Source: Salisediminibacterium beveridgei (GTDB taxonomy: Bacteria > Bacillota > Bacilli > Bacillales > Salisediminibacteriaceae). From it: a stretch of DNA of 64,000 nucleotides. The notes under the pieces were generated by a model that saw only the letters and a program-made list of their open reading frames with translations, was not told where the DNA came from and made no database searches. Below, piece by piece: positions 41,694-49,884 of this stretch. Location of the stretch: contig NZ_CP012502.1 of the NCBI RefSeq assembly GCF_001721685.1, forward strand, positions 3,224,001-3,288,000, given 5' to 3'. The position numbers and the translations under genes were made by a program. Position 1 is the first letter of the stretch; the number at the start of each line of letters is the position of its first letter.

Positions 41694-42626
41694 ATGAAGA
41701 ATTTACTCGCTTTTTTTATCATCCTACTTGGTATTGGTTTTTTACTGACGAACCTCGGAATCATCGAGGGATCGTTTTCGGATATCTTAAGCACGTACTG
41801 GCCGCTTGCCGTGATCTGGTTCGGTTTGAAATGGTTTTTCCAGGGGATTCCTGCTTTTTTTCAGAGTCTGAAACGGGATCGTAAAAATATCGGGCAAATC
41901 ATCTGGGGGCTGTATGTCATCATGATCGGCAGTGTACTCCTTGGAAACAACCTCGGGTATTTCGACTATACACTCGCAGATGTCTGGAACTGGACGTGGC
42001 CGGTCCTGATCATCTATCTCGGCTTCAAAATCCTCTTTGACAGAGAAGGTGACGTGGTCATTCACCTCGGGCCTGATGATGTGGAAAAATACAGCCGGAA
42101 ATCCAAGAGTCCATACCACGATGATCCGGAACCGATGGACGTGCATGACAAAATCAGCAAGGCTGGGCGAAAAGCGGAAAAAGCCCGGGCAAAAGCCGAA
42201 GCATTTGCAGAAGGACACACCGGTAAACACCAAAAGGCCTTTGAAAGCTGCTCGACAGGTTCCAAACGGTCTTTGATCGGAGACTTTAAACTTGGCAAGA
42301 AACCTTGGGAACCGGATGGGCAGGATCTTTCTCTCGGCATCGGAGACGTGGAGATTGATTTCACAAAAGCTGTGCTGAAAGAGGGACGCAATGAAATGCG
42401 GGTGAACTGCTGGATCGGGGACGTGAACGTCCTGATTCCCCGTCATATTCCAGTGAAAGTGGAAGCGGAGGTGAAGCTTGGCGAAGTGACCCTGTTCGAC
42501 GACTCCTATTCCGGCACCGGCCGCTCCGCCTCCTATACCAGTCCGGATTTTGACGATGCCAAAGAACAGCTGATCATCCTGATTCAACTGAATATCGGTG
42601 AGATTGAGGTGATGACCGTTGACTGA
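41694..42626 (+). CDS. liaF: LiaF-like membrane inhibitor of the Lia two-component system
   Basis: This 310-residue protein has four hydrophobic segments in the first 110 residues (for example LLAFFIILLGIGFLLTNLGI). A Lys/Ala/Glu-rich linker (about 138-170) follows, and then the cell-wall-active antibiotics response domain (KRSLIGDFKLGKKPWEPDGQ, DLSLGIGDVEIDFTKAVL, GEVTLFDD). LiaF holds the LiaS kinase off without envelope stress. The ATG at 41694 has GGGAGG; a TTG seven codons earlier is less likely. It overlaps liaS by 8 nt. Confidence 0.92.
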   Translation: MKNLLAFFIILLGIGFLLTNLGIIEGSFSDILSTYWPLAVIWFGLKWFFQGIPAFFQSLKRDRKNIGQIIWGLYVIMIGSVLLGNNLGYFDYTLADVWNWTWPVLIIYLGFKILFDREGDVVIHLGPDDVEKYSRKSKSPYHDDPEPMDVHDKISKAGRKAEKARAKAEAFAEGHTGKHQKAFESCSTGSKRSLIGDFKLGKKPWEPDGQDLSLGIGDVEIDFTKAVLKEGRNEMRVNCWIGDVNVLIPRHIPVKVEAEVKLGEVTLFDDSYSGTGRSASYTSPDFDDAKEQLIILIQLNIGEIEVMTVD

Positions 42627-43737
42627 AAAACGCCGCAAATGGCAAATCGACGGCATTGTCTGGGATGCACTCAGAACCCAGTTCAATGCCGCCATCTCCG
42701 CTTTTATCGTCACCTTGTTTGTGATGCTCGGTTTACGGCAGCTCGGCATGGAACCCATCTCTGCTCCTGTCGGCACCGGCCTTGAAATCTCCGAAGCGAC
42801 GCTGATCCTTTTAGGCTTTACCGTGATCTACCTGATTTTTACGAGCGTCTTCAACTACCGGCAAGCAGCCCGTGTCAAACGGGCTCTCGTCAGCATGATC
42901 TATCAGCTCAAGCAGTACCAGCGAAGCGGCAACTATGCCCCGATTCATGTCACCTCCAAGGATGAGTTGGCCCGTCTCGCGGGTGAAATGAATACGCTGA
43001 CCGACAATGTGGAAAGGCGCATGGTCGCATTAAGGCGCATGGCTAACGAGAACGCCCAGCTCTTAAGAGAAGCGGAACAAGGAGCGAGCCTCGATGAACG
43101 GCGCAAACTTGCCAGAGACCTTCATGACGCCGTCAGTCAGGAGCTGTTCAGTATCTCCATGAGCCTGAGCGCGATTCCGAAACTGATGGAAAAGGACCCT
43201 GTCAAAGCGAAAAAGCTCTTTCATCAGATTGAGAGTATGGTCCATCACACCCAGCAGGAACTGCGGGCACTGATCATGCATCTTAGACCTGTGACCCTTG
43301 AAGGCAAACCGCTGGCACTGGCCCTTGCCAGCCTGTTCGATGAACTCTCCGTGAAACAGCCGGATATGACTTTCGAAGCCCAGCTCGATGAGTTGCCCCA
43401 TCTGGAAAAAGGTGTGGAGGAGAACGTGTTCCGTGCCATTCAAGAAGGCATTTCCAACACGCTCCGCCACGCGGCGGCTTCCACGTTGACCCTGACAGCG
43501 GCGGTGTCAAAGGACCGTTTACTGTTAACGCTCACCGATGACGGCAAAGGTTTCGATGTGGACGAAGTCGACCAGGAACGGACCGGCAATGTGGGACTTG
43601 CCGCCATGCATGAGCGCATGAATGAACTGGGCGGACATTTCACCTGCATCGCCATTCCCGGTAAAGGCACGCGCCTCGAGTTCAGGGTGCCCTATATCGA
43701 AAAAGAAAAGGATGTGGATTCTGATGGAACCGATTAA
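42619..43737 (+). CDS. liaS: LiaS-like sensor histidine kinase
   Basis: This 372-residue kinase has two N-terminal membrane helices (about 17-36 and 52-74) with a very short outer loop, as in intramembrane-sensing kinases. A HAMP-like linker and a HisKA_3 domain (LARDLHDAVSQELFSISMS, His near 166) follow, then an ATPase domain (ISNTLRHAAAS, LTDDGKGFDVDE, GNVGLAAMHERM). It starts at a TTG with GAGGTG upstream. It senses envelope damage with LiaF and phosphorylates LiaR. Confidence 0.92.
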   Translation: MTEKRRKWQIDGIVWDALRTQFNAAISAFIVTLFVMLGLRQLGMEPISAPVGTGLEISEATLILLGFTVIYLIFTSVFNYRQAARVKRALVSMIYQLKQYQRSGNYAPIHVTSKDELARLAGEMNTLTDNVERRMVALRRMANENAQLLREAEQGASLDERRKLARDLHDAVSQELFSISMSLSAIPKLMEKDPVKAKKLFHQIESMVHHTQQELRALIMHLRPVTLEGKPLALALASLFDELSVKQPDMTFEAQLDELPHLEKGVEENVFRAIQEGISNTLRHAAASTLTLTAAVSKDRLLLTLTDDGKGFDVDEVDQERTGNVGLAAMHERMNELGGHFTCIAIPGKGTRLEFRVPYIEKEKDVDSDGTD

Positions 43738-44353
43738 AATTCTCATTGCAGACGATCATCACATGGTCCGGGCAGGACTGCGAACATTCCTCGAGCTTGA
43801 AGACGATTTCACCATCGTCGCCGAAGCGTCAGATGGCAAGGATGCCATAGAACAGGCCGACCTGGAAAAGCCGGACATCATTCTCATGGACCTGTTGATG
43901 GAAGGCGTAAATGGCATCGATGCGACGAAAGAACTGTCCCCCAAAGGATTCAAAGTCATTGTGCTGACCAGTTTCCTCGATGATGACATGCTCTTCCCGG
44001 TCCTGGACGCCGGGGCTTTCAGCTATTTGTTAAAGACCTCTTCCGCCGACGACATCGCCGAAGCCATCCGCCGGGCCTACCGGGGTGAACCGACCTTTCA
44101 GGGGAAAGTCACCCAGAAAATGTACCAGCGCTTTATGGACCGTCCGAAGCATCAGCTTCTGACGAAACGGGAACTCGAAGTCCTTGCCCTGATCGGGAAA
44201 GGCAAGACCAACCAGGAGATCGGTGAAACGCTGTTTATCGGCGTGAAAACGGTCAAAACCCACGTGAGTCATATCCTCGCAAAGCTTGAAGTGTCCGATC
44301 GGACCCAGGCTGCCATATACGCCAACAAGCACCAATTGACGGCAGCTGAATAA
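43724..44353 (+). CDS. liaR: LiaR-like response regulator (NarL/FixJ family)
   Basis: This 209-residue protein has a receiver domain (IKILIADDHHMVRAGLR; acceptor Asp in DIILMDLLMEGVNG, about 54) and a LuxR-type HTH (LTKRELEVLALIGKGKTNQEIGETLFIGVKTVKTHVSHIL). The ATG at 43724 lies within the end of liaS (14-nt overlap), with AAAAGGATG upstream. In Bacillus subtilis LiaR drives liaIH; no liaI, liaH or liaG is next to this operon, so its main targets must be elsewhere. Confidence 0.94.
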   Translation: MEPIKILIADDHHMVRAGLRTFLELEDDFTIVAEASDGKDAIEQADLEKPDIILMDLLMEGVNGIDATKELSPKGFKVIVLTSFLDDDMLFPVLDAGAFSYLLKTSSADDIAEAIRRAYRGEPTFQGKVTQKMYQRFMDRPKHQLLTKRELEVLALIGKGKTNQEIGETLFIGVKTVKTHVSHILAKLEVSDRTQAAIYANKHQLTAAE

Positions 44354-44354
44354 C

Positions 44355-44396
44355 AAGAGCCGACCCTTTTATAAAGCAGGGTCGGCTCTTTCGTTT
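44355..44396 (+). terminator. Terminator of liaFSR
   Basis: A 13-bp perfect stem, AAGAGCCGACCCT with AGGGTCGGCTCTT, with a T-rich tail. Confidence 0.9.
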
Positions 44397-44458
44397 ACAT
44401 CATCTACGCCTGTGCAGTGACGAAAACATACCGCAGTGATTTCTTTTCTTCATCACAT

Positions 44459-45256
44459 TCAGGCAGCCTTTTCTGCCGGTTTCTCCGGCGTAGCCCATCT
44501 CAAGAAGAACAGACCTGCCACAATCAGCAATAAGGCAAAGGTCATGTTGGCACCGAAGTGATCAGCCGGGGCAAAGAGACCAATGCCAGCCCACGCGTTG
44601 AAAGCCGCATGGAACATGACACAGAGAAAGATGCTTTCGGTTTTGATATACAGCCAGCTGAGCATCGCCGCCACTCCGAATCCGATCAGAACGAACGGCA
44701 GCAAATGGGTTTCGTATTGCGATGTTCCTTGAATCATAAACAACGGAAGATGCCAGAACCCCCAAATCACAGCCAGCATGACCGTAACTGTATAGACATT
44801 GAACCGTTGCAGCAGCTCAGGAAGCGCGAAACCACGCCACCCAAGCTCTTCGATACCGCCGAAGAGAATCGCAGCCGGCAGAATCAGAAAGAACTGATAA
44901 ACAGGAAGGATGGTGTGCGTCTCTAACAGACCGGGGCTGTAAATCAGTCCCGACAGTAAGCCAAGTGCACCTGCCGCCATTGGCAAAAGAAACGCCGCCA
45001 GATACCATTTCCAGTGGAGCTTCACCTTAAAGAGCCGCCGGTGAAAATCTTTTAAGTCATGGGCATTCCCGGTTAAACGCAGCGATGCATAGGCTCCTGC
45101 CGCGGGGCCAAACCCCGCCAATACAAACAGCATGATGCCCGCAGGATCCGTCAATGTCACCGCCCCGATTCCCATTAAATAGACAAGCAGCCAAAGCGAC
45201 CCCCATGTCACTGCGAATGTCACGCCCAGAAAAATCCCGATTCTCCGAGTAATCAT
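44459..45256 (-). CDS. CPBP-family intramembrane metalloprotease
   Basis: This 265-residue protein has about eight membrane segments. The family motifs are EELGWRGFALPELL (about 137), FWHLPLF (about 168) and CVMFHAAFNAW (about 214), which supply the Glu and His metal ligands of CAAX-protease/bacteriocin-processing enzymes. The substrate is unknown; relatives process prenylated proteins, peptides or anti-sigma factors. GGAGAGGGG lies 11 nt before the ATG. A small membrane protein gene lies 31 bp upstream on the same strand. Confidence 0.9.
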   Translation of the reverse strand: MITRRIGIFLGVTFAVTWGSLWLLVYLMGIGAVTLTDPAGIMLFVLAGFGPAAGAYASLRLTGNAHDLKDFHRRLFKVKLHWKWYLAAFLLPMAAGALGLLSGLIYSPGLLETHTILPVYQFFLILPAAILFGGIEELGWRGFALPELLQRFNVYTVTVMLAVIWGFWHLPLFMIQGTSQYETHLLPFVLIGFGVAAMLSWLYIKTESIFLCVMFHAAFNAWAGIGLFAPADHFGANMTFALLLIVAGLFFLRWATPEKPAEKAA

Positions 45257-45287
45257 AAGCTGATGCCCCTCTCCATATTCACGTGAA

Positions 45288-45755
45288 CTACATGATCCAT
45301 GTCACCGCAGCAGCCATCAGGAACCCGAACAGAACGGAATACATCAGCATTTCATATTGAAACTTCCAGAAATAATCTTTTCTTAAATAAGATTTTTTGA
45401 AATAAACCTGACCTTCGATATTGTCTATAAAAGGGGATACAGAAGAGAGATGCGTGTAAATAAACATCAGTCCCCCAAAAAACAGAACGGCAATGAAAAA
45501 GGACAGATCCGTCACTGCAGAAAAGAGGGGAAGAAGAATGACGGCCATCAGTGGGCCCCTGAGAAACTGAGCCGGCAAAAACCATTTTTCCACATGGGAC
45601 CTTTCCGCATCATCCGCCATATCCCGCATGAAATCACAGACTCTCTCTTTTTCTTCGTACAGATTTTTGCTGAATTTAAGTGCAACCGCTCCGGCAATGG
45701 TGTAAGAAAAGACATGGGCCAGCGTAAACAGAATCACAAAAAGAACATATTGCAT
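45288..45755 (-). CDS. Hypothetical membrane protein
   Basis: This 155-residue protein has an N-terminal membrane helix (about 3-25), a charged loop rich in Glu, Arg and Asp (30-58), two central helices (about 66-100) and a C-terminal helix (about 134-154). I recognise no family. The start has AGGGGGG at a good distance. It lies 31 bp upstream of the CPBP protease gene and may be co-transcribed with it. Confidence 0.7.
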   Translation of the reverse strand: MQYVLFVILFTLAHVFSYTIAGAVALKFSKNLYEEKERVCDFMRDMADDAERSHVEKWFLPAQFLRGPLMAVILLPLFSAVTDLSFFIAVLFFGGLMFIYTHLSSVSPFIDNIEGQVYFKKSYLRKDYFWKFQYEMLMYSVLFGFLMAAAVTWIM

Positions 45756-45860
45756 TTGAATCCCCCCTATTCAATGATTGACCTCCTTACCACTATTCCC
45801 GTTTCGGCCCCCTCGAGGACAATGCCAGAGCCGGAAAGATTGACAAATTGGTGAAAAATT

Positions 45861-45901
45861 AAAAAACGCCCCGCCTCTCACAACAAATGTGCGAGGCGGG
45901 A
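45861..45901 (-). terminator. Terminator overlapping the stop of the PLD-like gene
   Basis: On the minus strand CCCGCCTCGCAC pairs with GTGAGAGGCGGG (one mismatch) and is followed by CGTTTTTT. Confidence 0.85.
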
Positions 45902-47257
45902 CGTGATTCTCGAGAGCCCTGTCATTACCCGATCTTTCCACACCGGTACCTTTTCCTGAAAATGTTCCTCTTCATGCTGGACCTGGATACTGTCTGTTTC
46001 AATGGCATCCAGTGAGCCTTGCAGCTCCTCTGCAAAGGTCTCCCCTTCAATCACAAACAGCGATTCCGTATTCAGGTAGACACTTCTCGGATCCACATTA
46101 TACGACCCGATCACCGACTTGTATCCGTCAAACAGAAAGGTTTTTGCATGAATCGGTTCGGCTTTGCCGTATTCGAACAATTGCACTTCGCTTGCCGCAA
46201 AACGATCCCGGTCCGCTAAATACGCCGAAAATGCCGGGAAATTCGGTGAGGAATACAGGCTGTTCGTCAGCACCGTCACTTGCTCCGGGGCAAATTCACC
46301 AGCTTCCAACATGTTCTGCATCGGCTCATTCAGGACCAGGTAAGGCGTCTGAACGAGGATTTCATCCTCTGCATGATGGGCGAGATCGGTGAGGACTTCC
46401 CACAAAAAGGGCTCATTCTGAATCTCACCAAAGGGGTTATGCATAAAAGCCACATGATCCACATCCAGAAAATCCAATTCAGCCATCGATCCCGAACCTG
46501 CAGGAGATTCAAAAGACATCAATTCTTTTTCAAGCTCTTTCGCTCTTCTCTCGACGAACCTTGATGTTTCCTCTTTATACGAATACATGCCTTTATAAGC
46601 AGTCAGATTTGCCAGATAGTCATTCAGATCGCTCATCAGCGCCGACTGTTCCGGTTCATCCCCGGTGACTTTGACAAGCACGTCCCGATCTGATACCCCG
46701 GGCTCATCAGGCGGTGAAAAATATTTATCCCCAATGTTTCGTCCCCCGGTCATCACGTACGTCTGATCAATGACGATCAGCTTATCATGAAGACGATTGT
46801 TCCACTCAGCAGGGTTCCCGGCACGTGGCGGTTTGTAATAGTGGAGATCAATTTGTTCATGACCTGCCAATAGAGCCGGTAATCCGCGCATTTCCCCGCG
46901 CATCTGATTCATCAGCCCGTCCACCAGAATGGTCACCTCCACACCACGGTCAGCCGCAGCCAGCACCTCACTGAAAAAAGCTTTCATCCAATCCCCCGAA
47001 TGAAAGGTATGGTATACAATCTGCATTTCCTCATCTGCCTGACGGAGCAGATCCAGCCGGATCTGACCTGCTTTTTCCCGCTCTTCCACGAGCATCGCCT
47101 GGTAACCGTCCTCTGGCACTGGTTTCGGCACACCCCCGCTGGCACCGGTCTTTCCCGGAGGATCCACCATGCCAAACAACAGCGTCCCGGACGACAGGAT
47201 AAACACTACCATCACCCATGCCGCCCGCTTCATATTTCTCCGGTACAACCCCCTCAT
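45878..47257 (-). CDS. Phospholipase D-like (cardiolipin synthase-type) protein
   Basis: This 459-residue protein has an N-terminal membrane helix (about 11-31) and two PLD active-site repeats: RLHDKLIVIDQTYVMTGGRN (about 156) and IHAKTFLFDGYKSVIGSYN (about 368). Each has His-x-Lys and a following Asp. One helix instead of the two of classic cardiolipin synthases, plus a long DPP/Gly-rich stalk, suggests an anchored enzyme with its active site outside. It may be a phosphatidyl transferase or phosphodiesterase. The start is uncertain: ATG 47257 has a weak site, ATG 47233 has GGAG 4 nt upstream. Confidence 0.87.
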   Translation of the reverse strand: MRGLYRRNMKRAAWVMVVFILSSGTLLFGMVDPPGKTGASGGVPKPVPEDGYQAMLVEEREKAGQIRLDLLRQADEEMQIVYHTFHSGDWMKAFFSEVLAAADRGVEVTILVDGLMNQMRGEMRGLPALLAGHEQIDLHYYKPPRAGNPAEWNNRLHDKLIVIDQTYVMTGGRNIGDKYFSPPDEPGVSDRDVLVKVTGDEPEQSALMSDLNDYLANLTAYKGMYSYKEETSRFVERRAKELEKELMSFESPAGSGSMAELDFLDVDHVAFMHNPFGEIQNEPFLWEVLTDLAHHAEDEILVQTPYLVLNEPMQNMLEAGEFAPEQVTVLTNSLYSSPNFPAFSAYLADRDRFAASEVQLFEYGKAEPIHAKTFLFDGYKSVIGSYNVDPRSVYLNTESLFVIEGETFAEELQGSLDAIETDSIQVQHEEEHFQEKVPVWKDRVMTGLSRITSRLAHLL

Positions 47258-47394
47258 TGCTTATCACCACACAATCCTGACACGTTTCTATCTTTACGTA
47301 TTATTCTCAGGAGATGTTCCCGAAAAAAGCCACAGCCCGATCAAGCGTTTCGTTTGATTGCGACTAGTATAGGTATTAAGTTTTGGTATTTTAG

Positions 47395-47420
47395 GTTTAC
47401 CCTGATACCTTTAAGGGTAA
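47395..47420 (+). promoter_or_regulatory. Sigma-B-like promoter of the glutathione peroxidase gene
   Basis: GTTTAC (47395-47400), 14 bp, GGGTAA (47415-47420) fits the general-stress sigma-B consensus GTTTAA-N12-15-GGGTAT with one mismatch in each box. The start codon is 47 bp downstream. No equally good sigma-A promoter is seen. Confidence 0.6.
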
Positions 47421-47466
47421 TTTCAACTTGTGTTATCATTTAATGTGTAAAAGGAGATGCGTCAAC

Positions 47467-48036
47467 ATGAGTGTATACGACTACAAAGTAAAAACATCCA
47501 GCGGATTAACCGCAAAACTCGAGCGCTACAAAGGGAAGGTACTTGTCCTGGTGAATACCGCCACCAAGTGCGGCTTCACACCGCAACTCGAAGACCTGCA
47601 GAAACTGCAGGACAAATACGGCGATCAGGGTCTGCAGATTCTCGGCTTCCCGTCCAATCAGTTTGACGGCCAGGAGCCGCTTGCAGACGGTGAAATCACG
47701 GAGTTCTGCTCTTTAAACCATGGTGTAAACTTCCCGCTGTTTAAGAAAATCGATGTTCGCGGCGAGACGGCGGATCCGCTGTACCAATACTTAACCGATG
47801 AACAACCGTTTAAAGGCTTTGACATGAATCACCCGACGGCCAAACTTATGGTATCGATTATCGAAAGCAAGCATCCGGAATACCTGTATGGCAACGGGAT
47901 CAAATGGAACTTCACCAAATTCCTCGTCGACCGGGAAGGTCACGTGACGGCACGTTTTGAACCGACGTCTGAACCATTTGATATGGAAACCAGTATTCAA
48001 GAGCTGTTAAAGCAGGAAACTGCAATCGCCGAATAA
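47467..48036 (+). CDS. Glutathione/thioredoxin peroxidase (BsaA family)
   Basis: This 189-residue peroxidase has the peroxidatic Cys in LVNTATKCGFTPQ (Cys35), then LGFPSNQF with the catalytic Gln-type position and KWNFTKFLVDREG with Trp/Asn. Bacterial homologues use thioredoxin. It is about 30 residues longer than the usual 158-160, with an insertion around PFKGFDMNHPTAKLMVSIIESKHPEYLYG (about 118-147). The ATG follows AAAGGAGATG. It is alone between a sigma-B-like promoter and a terminator, consistent with general or oxidative stress control. Confidence 0.92.
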   Translation: MSVYDYKVKTSSGLTAKLERYKGKVLVLVNTATKCGFTPQLEDLQKLQDKYGDQGLQILGFPSNQFDGQEPLADGEITEFCSLNHGVNFPLFKKIDVRGETADPLYQYLTDEQPFKGFDMNHPTAKLMVSIIESKHPEYLYGNGIKWNFTKFLVDREGHVTARFEPTSEPFDMETSIQELLKQETAIAE

Positions 48037-48052
48037 GGCAGTAAACAAATGA

Positions 48053-48093
48053 AGTGCCCTCTGTCAAAAAAAACGGCAAGGGCACTCTTTTTA
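48053..48093 (+). terminator. Terminator of the glutathione peroxidase gene
   Basis: AGTGCCCT/AGGGCACT stem around an A-rich loop, then CTTTTTAT. Confidence 0.82.
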
Positions 48094-48118
48094 TGGCTGA
48101 TAACACCCTTTCCCGAGA

Positions 48119-48550
48119 TTACGAAGGGTCAGGGTAAAGATCCTGTAAAAACACGACCGAGCGAACAATCAATTTTCTCAGCACATCCTCATCCACATCT
48201 TCAAGTTTATTAATGTATACGCAGGCTTTACCTGTTTTGTGCTTCCCGAAATCGGCCAAGAGCGCCTGCCTGCCTTCGTCATCACCCGTCGCAAAATACA
48301 GGCTAATCGCCGATTTCCTTGGAGAGAAACCTGCAAGCGGTGCACGTCCTTCATGTCCTGATGGGTACTGATAATGATACTGACCAAATCCAATAATGCT
48401 ATCTCCCCACATCACCGGCGGTTCGCCCGTTTCTTCGGTGAACAACTCAACAAGCCGCCAGGCATCTTCACGTTTTCGCGGATGTTCCACCTGTTCGATA
48501 AATTCCCTGACATCACTTTCACTTGGTAACGTTTTTTGATTATAGGCCAC
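48119..48550 (-). CDS. DUF1801 domain protein
   Basis: This 143-residue soluble protein has the YdhG/DUF1801 pattern: PPVMWGDSIIGFGQYHYQYPSGHEG (about 45-69), FSPRKSAISLYF and a late GKACVYINKLEDVDEDVLRKLI. The family has no proven activity; related folds bind small ligands. I choose the GTG at 48550, with AGGAGG at the right spacing; a longer reading from 48595 would include that site. It is a single gene converging on the peroxidase gene. Confidence 0.87.
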   Translation of the reverse strand: MAYNQKTLPSESDVREFIEQVEHPRKREDAWRLVELFTEETGEPPVMWGDSIIGFGQYHYQYPSGHEGRAPLAGFSPRKSAISLYFATGDDEGRQALLADFGKHKTGKACVYINKLEDVDEDVLRKLIVRSVVFLQDLYPDPS

Positions 48551-48729
48551 TATAAGTCCTCCTACAGGATCGAAAAGTCTGAAAATACAACTCAATTAAA
48601 TCTTATCATAACGTGTGCGTGGTCAACGTCTTTCTGAATCAAATCTGCGGATCAGGATTGAAATCCATTTTAAAGTGCGGTAAAGTATATAGCGCAGTAT
48701 GTTTCCATAACTCTGATTGATCCCCTTTT

Positions 48730-48806
48730 GTCCTTGTAGCTCAGTAGGATAGAGCAATCGCCTCCTAAGCGATAGGTCGCAGGTTCAAATCCTGCCAAGG
48801 ACGCCA
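48730..48806 (+). tRNA. tRNA-Arg, anticodon CCT
   Basis: The acceptor stem GTCCTTG/CAAGGAC, D-arm TAGCTCAGTAGGATAGAGCA and anticodon arm ATCGC-CTCCTAA-GCGAT (anticodon CCT) are complete. So are a T-arm with GGTTCAAATCC and an encoded CCA tail (48804-48806). It reads AGG codons. It stands alone and is followed by a hairpin terminator. Confidence 0.97.
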
Positions 48807-48818
48807 ACATCATAATTA

Positions 48819-48867
48819 AAATGCCTGTCTCACATTCATGCGTTTTGCATGCCGGGACAGGCATTTC
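48819..48867. terminator. Terminator after tRNA-Arg, shared with the convergent gene
   Basis: An AAATGCCTGTC/GACAGGCATTT stem followed by T on the plus strand and, because it starts AAA, by T on the minus strand too. It lies exactly between the tRNA and the convergent DUF6544 fragment. Confidence 0.75.
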
Positions 48868-49571
48868 TATGCCCGGACATTGTAAACCATCTCGCTGATT
48901 TCCCCTTTGAAATATTCATAATCACCGTCATCCAAGTGCCAGATGATCCGGACCTTACGCGGAATCTGTACACCGTCTTTCGCTTGAAAGTCATCGACCA
49001 GGGCTGAAAATCTTTTCTTCACAAACGTCCCCTTCGTTTCGCTGTAATAGCGGTCATGCGTCTCGAATCGCCTGAACTTGCCCGTATCATCAAAATGAAA
49101 TGTGCCTGACACATCGATTTGTTGATGCCTGAATCTGGCCTTAGCCGTATGTTGATCGACCGGCTCCCATGTGATGTACGATTGCAAACTGTAGCTTGGA
49201 ATCAACAGAATTTCTGTAAAGAGTGTGATTAAGGAAGACTGACTGATTTCCGGTCCTTTCGCATTTACGACCGGAATGAGGTTAAACAACTTTCCAAACA
49301 TATGTCCCTTCCCGTTCCGGTAAAGATCCCTGACTTGAAGCGACATGGACACAGCCTGCATGTGGGCGATCCTGACAGGGTCTATGACGGCGTTGAACTG
49401 ACTGGTTTCCAGTGGTGTCCACTCTTTTTCCGGGGACAGTTTGATATAGCTCTCTTTCCAGATGACATCTGCGTTAAACATCTTCGGCTGTCCGAGATAC
49501 CCGCAAACCCGAAAGTATTGTTGAACCGGTTCCGGAAGCCTTTTGATATCAGCCTCCCTGAACCTCCACAC
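48867..49571 (-). pseudogene. DUF6544-like gene, 5' part cut off by the IS element
   Basis: About 230 residues beginning EADIKRLPEPVQQYFRVCGY, the usual internal LPEPVQ(R/Q)YF block of DUF6544 proteins, and continuing to a family-like end (YEYFKGEISEMVYN). Intact relatives have 30-50 further residues before this block. Here the only start (GTG at 49571) lies in the right-end hairpin of the IS200/IS605 element. The missing start is found beyond the element at 51695-51811. Function of the family is unknown. The fragment is probably not made, or is made from a chance start. Confidence 0.72.
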
Positions 49572-49884
49572 GACTAAAGTCGGTGGGTTCTAAGGTACTT
49601 AAAACACTTCCCTGCAAGTTGTCTTACCTGCTTACAGGACTCATGCTGTTCCCTCAGACTTTCATCAACCACGCATAGCCAAACGGCTTACGTTACGGTT
49701 GTGTCGGCTCGGTTCAAAACCGTTGGTTTTGCTATACGCCCATACTGGCTATTTTCCGTTCACCATTCCTCAGTCTATCTATCTCTCGATCATGGGAAAT
49801 CTTAAAGGTTTCCCATGTTTCGTGACATTTACTTCTGTCGATCTCACACAGGTTGTCTTTCACATTCATGATTAAAAAGGCACT
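49571..49884 (-). ncRNA. Right-end region of the IS, candidate omega-RNA
   Basis: In TnpB elements the guide (omega) RNA is made from the 3' end of tnpB through the right end, with the guide taken from flanking DNA. This 314-bp stretch has the right place and strand. It contains the remaining in-frame codons of tnpB (to TAG at 49732), then about 160 bp of untranslated, folded-looking DNA ending in the CGACT/AGTCG hairpin. Called from position, not from a structural match. Confidence 0.4.

Noticed and set aside
41787..42776. Open frame of 329 codons on the minus strand
   Set aside because: Antisense to liaF and the start of liaS; its translation is rich in His, Phe and Cys with no fold signature.
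45878..47257. Naming the PLD-like protein cardiolipin synthase (cls)
   Set aside because: Only one N-terminal membrane helix and a long stalk are present, and the motif context differs from typical Cls. The activity cannot be fixed from sequence.
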